Source: Planctomycetota bacterium (GTDB lineage Bacteria; Planctomycetota; UBA1135; JADKAF01). From it: a stretch of DNA of 64,000 nucleotides. Shown here piece after piece: positions 1-8,112 of the stretch (within the stretch, counting starts at the first letter, position 1; every line of letters starts with the position of its first letter). A program made the position numbers and the translations under genes. Under the pieces are notes generated by a model. The model was not told the origin of the DNA. It did not search any database and was given only the letters and a program-made list of their open reading frames with translations. The stretch is taken from NCBI GenBank assembly GCA_016719295.1, contig JADKAF010000001.1, positions 2,480,001 to 2,544,000 on the forward strand, read 5' to 3'.

Positions 1-109
1 CGGGGGTGGCTGCGGCCGGAGCGACAGGGGCGGGTGCGGCGGGTGCGGACGGCTCCTGGAACGGACCGAACGCGGCGCAGACGAGCGCACCGCAGGCGAG
101 CAGGTTCAT
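1..109 (-). CDS. Start of a secreted protein gene (partial)
   Basis: Reading leftwards from an ATG at 109, the frame stays open to the window edge for 36 codons. It begins MNLLACGALVCAAFGPFQEP and continues into an Ala/Pro-rich stretch. The first 15 or so residues are hydrophobic, like a short signal peptide, and the Ala/Pro run would be a linker. A GTG directly before the ATG is an alternative start. It lies 68 bases downstream of the FHA-like membrane protein gene on the same strand and may be the last gene of that group. The function is unknown because only the N-terminus is visible. Confidence 0.5.
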   Translation of the reverse strand, partial: MNLLACGALVCAAFGPFQEPSAPAAPAPVAPAAATP

Positions 110-177
110 CACGTGGCGAGTTCCTCGACGGTCGGGCGCGCGCGGCGGACGCAGGGAGCGCGAAGCGGTTCTCGCTC

Positions 178-1146
178 TCAGGAATCGAGCTGCTTCAACT
201 TCGCCTCCGCCACGAAGCGATCCGCACCACCCGGATTGGTCGCGAGGAACGCCTGCACGATCGCGCGCTTCTCGCTGCGGAAGTACGCCTCGTCGCGGCC
301 GCCGGTCGGCGCGTTCTCCGTGGCGTAGCGCATCTCGTCGAAGGTCCAGGTCGAGCCCGTGACGCGAGCGCGGGCCTTCGCGAGCGCGCGCTCGGCGAGC
401 ACGCGCGTCCGCGGGTCCTCGCAGCTCGCGAGCAGATCCTGGCAGCGCTGCGCGATCAGGCGCGCGGCGGCGGGATACTCGTCGAGGCGCTCCGAGATCG
501 GGTAGATCGAGAAGTAGAAGAAGGGCTCGAGCCCATCGGTGCCGGGATAGGACTTCGAGGCCGGCGGGAGCGCGTCCTTCGCAGGCGTGCCTCGATTGCG
601 GAACGCCACGAACAGCGCCATCCCGGCAATGAGGACGAGGAAGAGCTTCGCGGGCCACGGCCAGCCGGCGGATGCGGGAGCACGGCGCTCGCGCGGCTCG
701 CCGCTCGCTCCCTCTCGAGCGAGCGACACCGCGGGCAGCCCAGCGGGAGCGACACGGGCGGGAGCGGCGCTCGGGCGCGCTGGCGGAGCCGCAGGCAGCG
801 AGGAAGCCACGGCGCGCTGCGCTTGCGCCTCGGCCCAGCGGAAGACGAGACGCAAGCTGCCTAGCTCGACGGCGTCGCCGTCGCGCAGCAGCCACTCGCG
901 GCGCTCGACGCCCTGCACGCGCAGCGGGTGCAGCGCGTCGAGCGCCACGGCGAAGAGGCGCTCGCCCTCGCGCTCGAAGCGCACGTGGAGCGGCGCGAGG
1001 CCCGGCAGCGCGAGCGAGAGGTCGGCGTCGGGCGAGGCCCCGAGCACCGTGGTCCGTGCGAGCAGCTCGAGCACGATGCGCTCGCCGTCGCGCTCGAGCT
1101 CGAGGGTCGGTCGCCGCGGGGAAGCCCCGCTCGCAGATTCGCTCAC
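178..1146 (-). CDS. FHA-like domain single-pass membrane protein
   Basis: 322 aa from a GTG start. Residues about 15-105 resemble a forkhead-associated domain: a strand with TVLGASPDADLSL, then short beta strands ending in LRDGDAVELGSLRLVFRW. FHA domains bind phosphothreonine peptides, but the canonical Gly-Arg/Ser-xx-His residues are only partly recognisable. An Ala/Pro-rich linker follows, then one transmembrane segment (LFLVLIAGMALFVAF, near residue 185) and an Ala/Arg/Glu-rich helical C-terminus. Predicted topology is cytoplasmic FHA and extracytoplasmic tail. It starts 25 bases after the FHA-like/CAP gene, so the two are probably co-transcribed and related in architecture. A partner Ser/Thr kinase is likely but none is adjacent. 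Confidence 0.6.
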   Translation of the reverse strand: MSESASGASPRRPTLELERDGERIVLELLARTTVLGASPDADLSLALPGLAPLHVRFEREGERLFAVALDALHPLRVQGVERREWLLRDGDAVELGSLRLVFRWAEAQAQRAVASSLPAAPPARPSAAPARVAPAGLPAVSLAREGASGEPRERRAPASAGWPWPAKLFLVLIAGMALFVAFRNRGTPAKDALPPASKSYPGTDGLEPFFYFSIYPISERLDEYPAAARLIAQRCQDLLASCEDPRTRVLAERALAKARARVTGSTWTFDEMRYATENAPTGGRDEAYFRSEKRAIVQAFLATNPGGADRFVAEAKLKQLDS

Positions 1147-1171
1147 GAGGTGCTGCGCTCGCCGTTCGCGG

Positions 1172-4100
1172 TCATAGGCCCGCGCGCTCGGCGAGCTGGA
1201 TCCAGAGCGGATCCTGCAGGTACTCGCGGAGCCCGCCGAAGTTCTGGGTCCAGTACATGCCGAGGTTCCCCGTCGCCATCTCGGTGTGCCCCGCGGAGAG
1301 CAGGTTCCGATGGTGGCCGGAGGAATGGCACCACGCGACGTGCGCGCCGTCCGCGCCGCCGTTCGTCGCGATGTTCTCGCCGTGGCCGCGTCCGTAGCCC
1401 TCGAGCCCCATGCGCTGACCGGGTGTTCGGCGCTCGGCGATGGGCGAGAAGTGCGAGAAGTATCCGAGCTTCGACATCTCCTCGCTGTGCTTCCGCGTCG
1501 CGGCCTGCAGCTTGCCGTTCCACGCGAGCACCGCGCGGCCGAGCATGCGGCGATACTCGTTGGTGATCTGCACCTGGCGGATCTCCTGCGAGCTCGCGCC
1601 GGCCTTCTCCGCCGCGGCCAGGTTCCAGGTGAGGAGCAGGCGATCGCGCAGCAGCGCGCGCGCTTCCTCCAGGTTCACCGAGAACTCGCGCACCGAGATC
1701 GGCTCGCTGCCCTCGGGCTCGACGCCGAACGCCCACGCTACCTCGGCGCTGAGCGCGGTGACATCCACGCCGAACTGCGCGCCGAGCTTCTCGAGCTCGC
1801 GCAGCGAGGCGCAGAGCGTACGTACGCTCTTCGGCAGCTTCACCGCGAGCGGGTTCTCCCAGAGCTCTCGCACGGTCTGCACGCGGCGATCGACTTCCTG
1901 CTGCACCGCCGGGTAGAGCTTCGCCTTCTCGCCCGGGCACTCCGGCGGACGGTAGGGATAGAAGTAGGTCTCCTGATCGAAGATCAGCGCCAGAGCATGC
2001 GCGCGCTTCTCGTCGAGCTGCGTGCGGAGCGCGGCCACCTTCTGCAGCTCGTCGTTGATCTTGGTCTCGCGCAGCGCTTGCGCGATCTCCTCCGCGCGGC
2101 GGTTCAGCGCGACGAGCAGCGCGTCGTTGGCTTCGGCGCCGCGCAGCGCGAGATCATCGGCGGCGGCTTGGCGCACGGCGGCATCCGGGCTGTCGAGCTT
2201 CACGAGCAGCGCTTGGATCTCCTGCGCCTCGAGCAGCGTGTTGCGCTCCTTCAGCGTCATCCAGCGCCCTTCGAACCACTCGTAGCCGCCCGCGGGAGCG
2301 GCCTCGCCGCGGAGGCGCGCGAGGAAGCCCGCGAAGAGCTCGCTCCGCGCCGGCTGCTCCGCGATCGCGGCGAGGAGCTGCTCGGCGAGCGGCGCCTCGT
2401 CGACCCCCTTCTCCCCCGCGAAGCGCTGCTGGGGCAACGCGGCGAAGAAGCGCTGGTCCGGAGTCAGCGACCCGCGCGCCTTCGCGCAGAGGCGCTGCAA
2501 GTTCGCACCGCCCAGCTCGCCCCAGGCGACGCGCTGCTTCGCGCCGCTCTCGAGCTCGACCTCGACGCCTTCCGCCGAGGCCGCGATCGGCGCCCCGCGC
2601 TCGGCGCCGACCTTGAGCGAGACCTTGCGCGCGTTCTCGGCATCGGAGCCGATCCACTGCCCGAGCGCCAGCAGCGCCTCGAGCTGGCCGTCGATCTGGA
2701 CGAGCGCGCTCTCGACCAGCGCGCGCGACGCCTCGTCGCGCGTCGTGCGCGCGGGCTCGAGCTTCACGCGCGCCGCGGCGAAGCGCAGCGCGTTCTCCAG
2801 CTCGCGCGCCTCGGATAGCGCCTCCGCGACCTCGGCCTCGGCGAGCGCCGGGGCGACGCGCGGAGCATTGGCTCGCGGCTGGTTCCCCGTCGCGGCGTTC
2901 GCCAGACGATCCACGAGCTCGCGCTCGAGCGGACGGAGCTGATCGAACTCTCCGTCGGCCGGGAAGTCCTCGAGGCGTGCGCGCACGAGCTCCAGCGCGG
3001 ACTGCGGCTTGCCCCGGTCGCGCAGCGAACGTACCTCGTCGCGCAGGTTCTGCAGCGCGACGAGCGCGCGGAGATGCAGCTCGCGCACATGCTGCGCGCG
3101 CTGCGGGCCGAAGCTGTCATCGGGGCGCGAGGGGGACTCGTTGAGATCGAGGCGCGCGAGCTCGAGCGCCTCGGCCCAGCGCCCGGCATTCGCCAGCTCC
3201 TCGATCGCGCGCGCATTCGCTTCGTAGGTCGCGCGCGCGGCATTCGTCGGCGCCGGGGTCGGCGGCGTCTCCGGCGCACGGCGCTCGGCGGCCGCCGGGG
3301 TCGTTCCCTCGCGGCGCTCCGGCTGCGCGATCTCGGGCGCCCGATCCGGCGCTCCCGGCGCGCGCCACGACGTGCGCTGCGAGAGGGGGATGAGCTGGGC
3401 CTTCTCCTTCAGCGCTTCGGCGAGCTTGCGCAGACCCGGGTCGGGCTCGCGTCGCTCGTCGAGGAAGGGTTCGAGGCGATCGGTCAGCGCCGCCGGCGAG
3501 CCCCACCACGCATCGTAGAGCGCGAAGAGCTCGCGCTCCTTCTCGAGCCGGCGCGCGAGCAGCCGGCGCAGCTCGTCGGCGAACTCGCTCTCACCGAGCT
3601 GATCGAGGCGCTGGAGGTAGCCTTCGAGCTCCTGCAGCTCGCGCTCGTGCGCCGCCGCATCACCTTCGAACGCGATGCGCCCCAGGCTCTGCAGACGCTG
3701 GCGCACGCTGGTCTTCAGCGCGACCACCGGATCGACGCGCACGTACCACGCGAGGCCGAAGCCCATCGCGAGCACGGCGAGCAGGGAGACCGCCCACGGG
3801 ATCCAGCGCGGCGAGGACGGCTGGCGCACGACCGAGCGGCGACCTTCGCCGGCGGAGGATCCCGAGCCAGCCCGAGCCGGAGCGGTGGCGGCGCTCGAAG
3901 GCACGGGGAGAGCGAGCGCCGCCGCGTCCGTGGCGCCGGCACTCGACGAGGCGACGCTCGACGAAGCAGCACGGGACGAGCCAGAGCTCGACGCGCGCGG
4001 GCTCTGGCGCTCGCGCGCCGCGGAGCTTGCCCGCGGATCGCCTTCGCGCAGCACCCATTCCTCGCCGGCGAGCTCGAGGCGATCGCCGACCTTCAGCATG

Positions 4101-4321
4101 ACTTGCAGCGCGGCCGCGCCGTTCACGCGCGGCAGGCGCGCGCCACCGCTCTCGTCGCGCAGGAACCAGCCGCCGTCGAGCGGGCGCAGGCTCGCGACGC
4201 GCGCGGGCGCGTCAGCGCTGAGGCGCAGCTCGCAGACGCTCTCGGAGCCGGCGCGCACGGGCTCGGAGAGGAGCCGTAGGACGCGGCCGCTCGCCGAATG
4301 GAGCAAGTAGAGCTGGGACAT
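1172..4321 (-). CDS. Membrane protein with FHA-like N-terminus and CAP/SCP C-terminal domain
   Basis: 1049 aa from the ATG at 4321 (MSQLYLLHS); an in-frame ATG 45 bases upstream gives a Pro-rich extension that looks non-coding. Residues about 1-95 form a divergent FHA-like domain (DGGWFLRDES, VGDRLELAGEEW). A Ser/Ala-rich linker leads to one transmembrane helix (IPWAVSLLAVLAMGFGLAWYV, near residue 180). Several hundred residues of helical, partly coiled-coil sequence follow. The last 150 residues are a CAP (SCP/PR1) domain: a helix with NGKLQAATRKHSEEMSKLG, then HFSP, GENIATNGG, and a C-terminal block with HVAWCHSSGHHRNLL and YWTQNFGG. The predicted CAP domain is outside the membrane. Its molecular function is unknown; peptidoglycan or lipid binding are possibilities for the family. 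Confidence 0.7.
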   Translation of the reverse strand: MSQLYLLHSASGRVLRLLSEPVRAGSESVCELRLSADAPARVASLRPLDGGWFLRDESGGARLPRVNGAAALQVMLKVGDRLELAGEEWVLREGDPRASSAARERQSPRASSSGSSRAASSSVASSSAGATDAAALALPVPSSAATAPARAGSGSSAGEGRRSVVRQPSSPRWIPWAVSLLAVLAMGFGLAWYVRVDPVVALKTSVRQRLQSLGRIAFEGDAAAHERELQELEGYLQRLDQLGESEFADELRRLLARRLEKERELFALYDAWWGSPAALTDRLEPFLDERREPDPGLRKLAEALKEKAQLIPLSQRTSWRAPGAPDRAPEIAQPERREGTTPAAAERRAPETPPTPAPTNAARATYEANARAIEELANAGRWAEALELARLDLNESPSRPDDSFGPQRAQHVRELHLRALVALQNLRDEVRSLRDRGKPQSALELVRARLEDFPADGEFDQLRPLERELVDRLANAATGNQPRANAPRVAPALAEAEVAEALSEARELENALRFAAARVKLEPARTTRDEASRALVESALVQIDGQLEALLALGQWIGSDAENARKVSLKVGAERGAPIAASAEGVEVELESGAKQRVAWGELGGANLQRLCAKARGSLTPDQRFFAALPQQRFAGEKGVDEAPLAEQLLAAIAEQPARSELFAGFLARLRGEAAPAGGYEWFEGRWMTLKERNTLLEAQEIQALLVKLDSPDAAVRQAAADDLALRGAEANDALLVALNRRAEEIAQALRETKINDELQKVAALRTQLDEKRAHALALIFDQETYFYPYRPPECPGEKAKLYPAVQQEVDRRVQTVRELWENPLAVKLPKSVRTLCASLRELEKLGAQFGVDVTALSAEVAWAFGVEPEGSEPISVREFSVNLEEARALLRDRLLLTWNLAAAEKAGASSQEIRQVQITNEYRRMLGRAVLAWNGKLQAATRKHSEEMSKLGYFSHFSPIAERRTPGQRMGLEGYGRGHGENIATNGGADGAHVAWCHSSGHHRNLLSAGHTEMATGNLGMYWTQNFGGLREYLQDPLWIQLAERAGL

Positions 4322-4474
4322 GCAGTGGCGGGCCGCCGGGGGAGACGGCGGCGTGACGGGGAGCACTCGCTACCGAGGAGCGCCAGGCGCCTCGGGCGGG
4401 ACGACTACGATACGGGAGTTCCCGCGGGGCGCCTGAGGCTTTTCCGAGAGTCCCGCCCGGCGCTCGAGAGAGGC

Positions 4475-5500
4475 TCAGCCGACCGAGGCGCGCTGGACCT
4501 CGGGGCTCAAGTCGGCGCGCCGGACGATGCCGTCCGAGAGGGCGAACGCGCGGCGGAGCTCGTTCTCGAGCTGGCGCACGTTTCCGGGCCAGGCAAAGGC
4601 CTCGAGCGCCGCGAGCGCCGACTCCTCCAGCGCCAGCTCGCGCTGGGGAGCGTCGCGCTGGGCGAGACGCAGGAAGTAATCGGCGAGCAGGCGAACATCC
4701 CCGGCGCGATCGCGGAGCGGCGGCAGCGGCAGCGAGAGCACGTTCAGGCGGAACCAGAGGTCCTCGCGGAAGCGCCCCTCGGCGACCATCCGCTTCAGGT
4801 CGCGGTGCGTCGCGGCGATCACGCGCACATCGACCTTCGTGTCGCGCGTGCCACCCACCGGCCGGACCTCGCCTTCTTGCAGCACGCGCAGGAGCTTGGT
4901 CTGCATGCCGAGCGGCATGTCCCCGATCTCGTCGAGGAAGAGCGTACCGCGGTCCGCGCTGCGGAAGTGCCCCGGCCGGTCCTTCACCGCGCCGGTGAAC
5001 GCGCCCTTCACGTGGCCGAAGAGCTCGCTCTCGAGCAAGTTCTCGGGGATCGCGGCGCAGTTCTCGGAGAGGAACGGCGCCTTCGCTCGGGGCCCAAGGA
5101 AGTGCAGCGCCTTCGCGAAGAGCTCCTTCCCCGTGCCGCTCTCGCCGAGCACGAGCACCGGGAGCTGCGTCGGCAGGATCTTCGCCAGGAGATCGAAGGC
5201 CTTCTTCATCGCCGGGCTGCCACCGAGGATCCCGTACGCACCGGCGAACTCCCCGACCGGCGTCGCGACGCGCGTCTTCACCGCCGCTTTCGTGTCCGCG
5301 AGCGGAGCAGAGCCCGCCTGGGATGCGGCGGCGGATGCGCGCGCGGCGCTCGCCCACAGCGCGGCCTCGCCGCGCTGCGCGAGCTGCGCGTGCAGCGCCG
5401 CGAGCACCACCTCGACCGCGGCGTGCCCGCGGCGCGAAGCCTCGAGCAGGAGCTCGCTCGCGCGCGCGCAGAGATCGTCGTGCGAGGAGGGCTCGCTCAT
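4475..5500 (-). CDS. Sigma-54-interacting AAA+ activator without DNA-binding domain
   Basis: 341 aa. After about 80 residues of Ala-rich helix comes a complete sigma-54 activator AAA+ domain: Walker A GESGTGKELFAKA, the sigma-54-contacting loop GAFTGAVKDR, Walker B GTLFLDEIGDMP, sensor I VIAATHRDLK, arginine-finger region FREDLWFRLNVL, and the lid with WPGNVRQLENELRRA. The protein stops ten residues after ADLSPEVQ, where these activators normally continue into a Fis-type helix-turn-helix. There is also no N-terminal receiver, GAF or PAS domain. The start ATG overlaps the uvrD stop as ATGA, so translation is probably coupled. It likely activates sigma-54 promoters from solution or through a partner; the loss of the DNA-binding domain is seen directly. 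Confidence 0.9.
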   Translation of the reverse strand: MSEPSSHDDLCARASELLLEASRRGHAAVEVVLAALHAQLAQRGEAALWASAARASAAASQAGSAPLADTKAAVKTRVATPVGEFAGAYGILGGSPAMKKAFDLLAKILPTQLPVLVLGESGTGKELFAKALHFLGPRAKAPFLSENCAAIPENLLESELFGHVKGAFTGAVKDRPGHFRSADRGTLFLDEIGDMPLGMQTKLLRVLQEGEVRPVGGTRDTKVDVRVIAATHRDLKRMVAEGRFREDLWFRLNVLSLPLPPLRDRAGDVRLLADYFLRLAQRDAPQRELALEESALAALEAFAWPGNVRQLENELRRAFALSDGIVRRADLSPEVQRASVG

Positions 5501-7632
5501 CGACCGCTCTCCGCGCGGCGGAGCTGCGCGTACTGGAGCAGGAGCTGCTTCTCGCCCGCCCGATCGAAGTCGACCACGATGCGCGTGCTGGGGCGCTGCC
5601 CGCGGTAGGCGACCACGCGGCCCGGGCCGAAGTGCGCGTGCATCACGCGCTCGCCGAGGGCGAAGCCGCCGAGCTCGGGCTCGACCTCGGCTTCGAACTC
5701 GCGCAAGGCGCGCGCTCCCCAAGCACCATCCGCGCGCCCGCTCTCGAACTCGGAGAGGAAGCGCGAGGGGCGCGAAGGCACGTAGCCGCCGTAGTGGAAG
5801 CGCTCGCGCGCATGCGAGAGCACGAGGATCTTCCGCGCGCGGGTCATGCCGACATGCATCAAGCGGCGCTCTTCCTCCAACGCGGAGGGGACCTCGGCGC
5901 TGCGCGCGTGCGGCAGCAGCCCTTCCTCGCAGCCCACGATGATCGCCGCGTCGAACTCGAGCCCCTTCGCCGCGTGCAGCGTCATCAAGGTGACCTTCTC
6001 GACCTGCTCGTCCCACGCGTCGACATCGCTCAGCAACGCGACCTCACCGAGGAACGCGGGGACCCCGCCCTCGTTGCGCTTGTCGAACTCCGCGGCGTAC
6101 GCGAGGAGCTCCTCCACGTTCTCCTGTCGATCGTCCTCCAGGTTGTCGCCGAGGCCGCTGATGAACTCGCGATAGCCCGTGCGCTGGATCACGCGCTGCA
6201 AGGTGTCCGCGGCCGAGAGATCGAGGCCGTCGCGCAGCTCCTCGATGAGCGAGCCGAAGGCCTCGAGCGCCTTCCGCGACGCGGCCTTCAGATCCGCGAT
6301 CGCCTCGAGGTCGCCGAGCATCTCCGCCATCGGGATCTCGCGCTCGAGAGCGGCCAGGCGCAAGAGCTCCACGCTGCGCTCGCCGAGCTTCCGCGGCGGC
6401 GTGTTCACGACCCGTAGGAAGGCCTGATCGGCGGCGGGGTTCGAGAGCAGCGCGAGGTAGGCGACGAGATCCTTGATCTCCTTCCGCTCGAAGAACTCGA
6501 GGCCGCCCACGATCTGGTAGGGAATCGCGTCCTCGCGCAGCGTCTTCTCCAGCGCGCGCTGCATGAAGTTCGCGCGGTAGAAGACGGCGATCTCGCGCGG
6601 CCGGATGCCCTGGGCTTGGAAGCGGCGGATGGCGCGCGCGACCATGCGCGCCTCGTCGAGATCGGTGTCGCTCTCGGCGACCTCGACGGGAGCGCCGTCC
6701 TCGGCTTCGGTCCAGAGCCGCTTCTCCAAGCGCGCGCGGTTCTTGCGGATGAGCTCGGTCGCGGCGGCGAGGATGTTGCCGCTCGAGCGGTAGTTCTGCT
6801 CGAGCTTGATCGTGTGCGCGCCGGGGAAGTCCTTGTCGAACTCGAGGATGTTGCGCACCTCGGCGCCGCGCCACGAGTAGATCGACTGATCCGGGTCGCC
6901 GACCGCGCAGACGTTGCCGTGCGCGCTCGCGAGGGCGCGCAGCAAGCGCAGCTGGATCGAGTTCGTGTCCTGGTACTCGTCGACCAGCACATGGCGAAAA
7001 CGCCCCGCGTAGAGATCGAGCACCTCGCCGTCGGTCTCGAGCAGGCGGACCGTCTCGAGCAGGAGATCGTCGAAGTCCAAGGACTGCGAGACGCGCCGGC
7101 GGCGCTCGTACTCGGCGTAGAGCTCGTGGAAGAGCCGCTCGGGGCGCGCGAGGGCCTCGAGCTCGCGCCCTTCCGCGGGAGCTTCTCCGCGGTTCTTGCA
7201 GTGCGAGATCTCCGCGCCGATCGCGGCCGGCGTGTGATGCTTCGGATCGAGGTCCTTGTCCTTCAGGATCTGCTTGATGAGCTGCGTGCGATCGTAGGTA
7301 TCGAGGATGGTGAACTGCGGGTCGTAGCCGAGCCGCTCGCCCTCGCGACGCAGGATGCGCGCGCAGGTCGCGTGGAAGGTCGCGACCCAGACTCCGCGGC
7401 CGGGCAGCAGCTGCTCCACGCGCTCGCGCATCTCACGCGCGGCCTTGTTGGTGAAGGTGATCGCTAGGATCCCCCACTCCGGCACGTGCAGCTCCTCGAT
7501 GAGGAACGCGATACGCCGCGTGATCACGCGCGTCTTGCCCGAGCCCGCGCCGGCGAGGACGAGGAGCGGGCCTTCGCCGTGAGACACGGCTTCGCGCTGC
7601 GGTTCGTTCAGGCCTTCGAGGATCGCGCTCAC
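5497..7632 (-). CDS. uvrD: UvrD/PcrA/Rep-type superfamily 1 DNA helicase
   Basis: 711 aa from a GTG start; the usual length for PcrA/UvrD. Motifs in order: Q-motif LNEPQREAVSHGEGP, Walker A LAGAGSGKTRVITRR, motif Ia TFTNKAAREMRERV, motif II LVDEYQDTNSIQ, motif III VGDPDQSIYSWRGA, motif IV LEQNYRSSGNIL, motif V TLMTLHAAKGLEFD, and motif VI RRLMHVGMTRARK. The C-terminus ends in a Tudor-like segment (GERVMHAHFGPGRVV). It unwinds DNA 3' to 5' in nucleotide excision and mismatch repair or replication restart. It overlaps the downstream sigma-54 activator by four bases. It is divergent from acpS, with 77 bases between the starts that must hold both promoters. Confidence 0.97.
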   Translation of the reverse strand: MSAILEGLNEPQREAVSHGEGPLLVLAGAGSGKTRVITRRIAFLIEELHVPEWGILAITFTNKAAREMRERVEQLLPGRGVWVATFHATCARILRREGERLGYDPQFTILDTYDRTQLIKQILKDKDLDPKHHTPAAIGAEISHCKNRGEAPAEGRELEALARPERLFHELYAEYERRRRVSQSLDFDDLLLETVRLLETDGEVLDLYAGRFRHVLVDEYQDTNSIQLRLLRALASAHGNVCAVGDPDQSIYSWRGAEVRNILEFDKDFPGAHTIKLEQNYRSSGNILAAATELIRKNRARLEKRLWTEAEDGAPVEVAESDTDLDEARMVARAIRRFQAQGIRPREIAVFYRANFMQRALEKTLREDAIPYQIVGGLEFFERKEIKDLVAYLALLSNPAADQAFLRVVNTPPRKLGERSVELLRLAALEREIPMAEMLGDLEAIADLKAASRKALEAFGSLIEELRDGLDLSAADTLQRVIQRTGYREFISGLGDNLEDDRQENVEELLAYAAEFDKRNEGGVPAFLGEVALLSDVDAWDEQVEKVTLMTLHAAKGLEFDAAIIVGCEEGLLPHARSAEVPSALEEERRLMHVGMTRARKILVLSHARERFHYGGYVPSRPSRFLSEFESGRADGAWGARALREFEAEVEPELGGFALGERVMHAHFGPGRVVAYRGQRPSTRIVVDFDRAGEKQLLLQYAQLRRAESGR

Positions 7633-7709
7633 GGGGAAAGGGGCGCGATTGTACCGGCGCGAGCGGTCGCTACCATGATCCAGCTACCGTCCTGGAGTCC
7701 TCGCCGCTC

Positions 7710-8087
7710 GTGATCGTCGCCGTCGGGATCGATCTGGTCGAAGTCGCGCGCGTGCGCCGCGTGCGCGCGCGTCACCCCGCGCGCTTCGACGCGCGCGTCT
7801 TCACGCCGGACGAGCTCGCGTACTGCGACGCGCAGGCCGACCCCGCGATCCACCTCGCGGGGCGCTTCGCGGCGAAGGAAGCGATCTTGAAAGTCCTCGG
7901 CACCGGCTGGGGCCGCGAGGTGGCCTGGCAAGAGGTCGAGGTCGCTCGCGCGGCGAGCGGCGCGGTCGAAGCCCGCTTGCACGGCGCCGCCGAGGTCGCG
8001 GCGCGCGCGCGCAGGATCGCCAAGCTCTGGATCTCCCTCACGCACACCGCCGAGCACGCGATGGCCGTCGCGATCGGCGAAGCCTGA
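7710..8087 (+). CDS. acpS: Holo-[acyl-carrier-protein] synthase
   Basis: 125 aa from a GTG start, typical AcpS length. It transfers 4'-phosphopantetheine from CoA to a serine of apo-ACP, making ACP competent for fatty acid synthesis in the cytoplasm. Diagnostic motifs are the N-terminal VAVGIDLVEVARVR (Mg-binding Asp), the central HLAGRFAAKEAILKVLG (Glu and Lys of the WxxKEA-like block), and the C-terminal WISLTHTAEHAMAVAI. The gene is followed after 25 bases by an acyl-CoA synthetase gene on the same strand, so both probably form a short lipid operon. Confidence 0.95.
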   Translation: MIVAVGIDLVEVARVRRVRARHPARFDARVFTPDELAYCDAQADPAIHLAGRFAAKEAILKVLGTGWGREVAWQEVEVARAASGAVEARLHGAAEVAARARRIAKLWISLTHTAEHAMAVAIGEA

Positions 8088-8112
8088 GCCGCGGTATCCC
8101 GGCCGCCCGTAC

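Noticed and set aside
4322..4366. Upstream in-frame ATG for the FHA-like/CAP gene
   Set aside because: The 15-residue extension is Pro-rich without the expected FHA-domain start; the ATG at 4321 begins the conserved-looking strand.
4375..4445. Inverted AGGCGCC/GGCGCCT pair in the gap between the sigma-54 activator and the FHA-like/CAP gene
   Set aside because: The loop is long and the T-run lies on the strand without a gene, so a terminator call is not supported.
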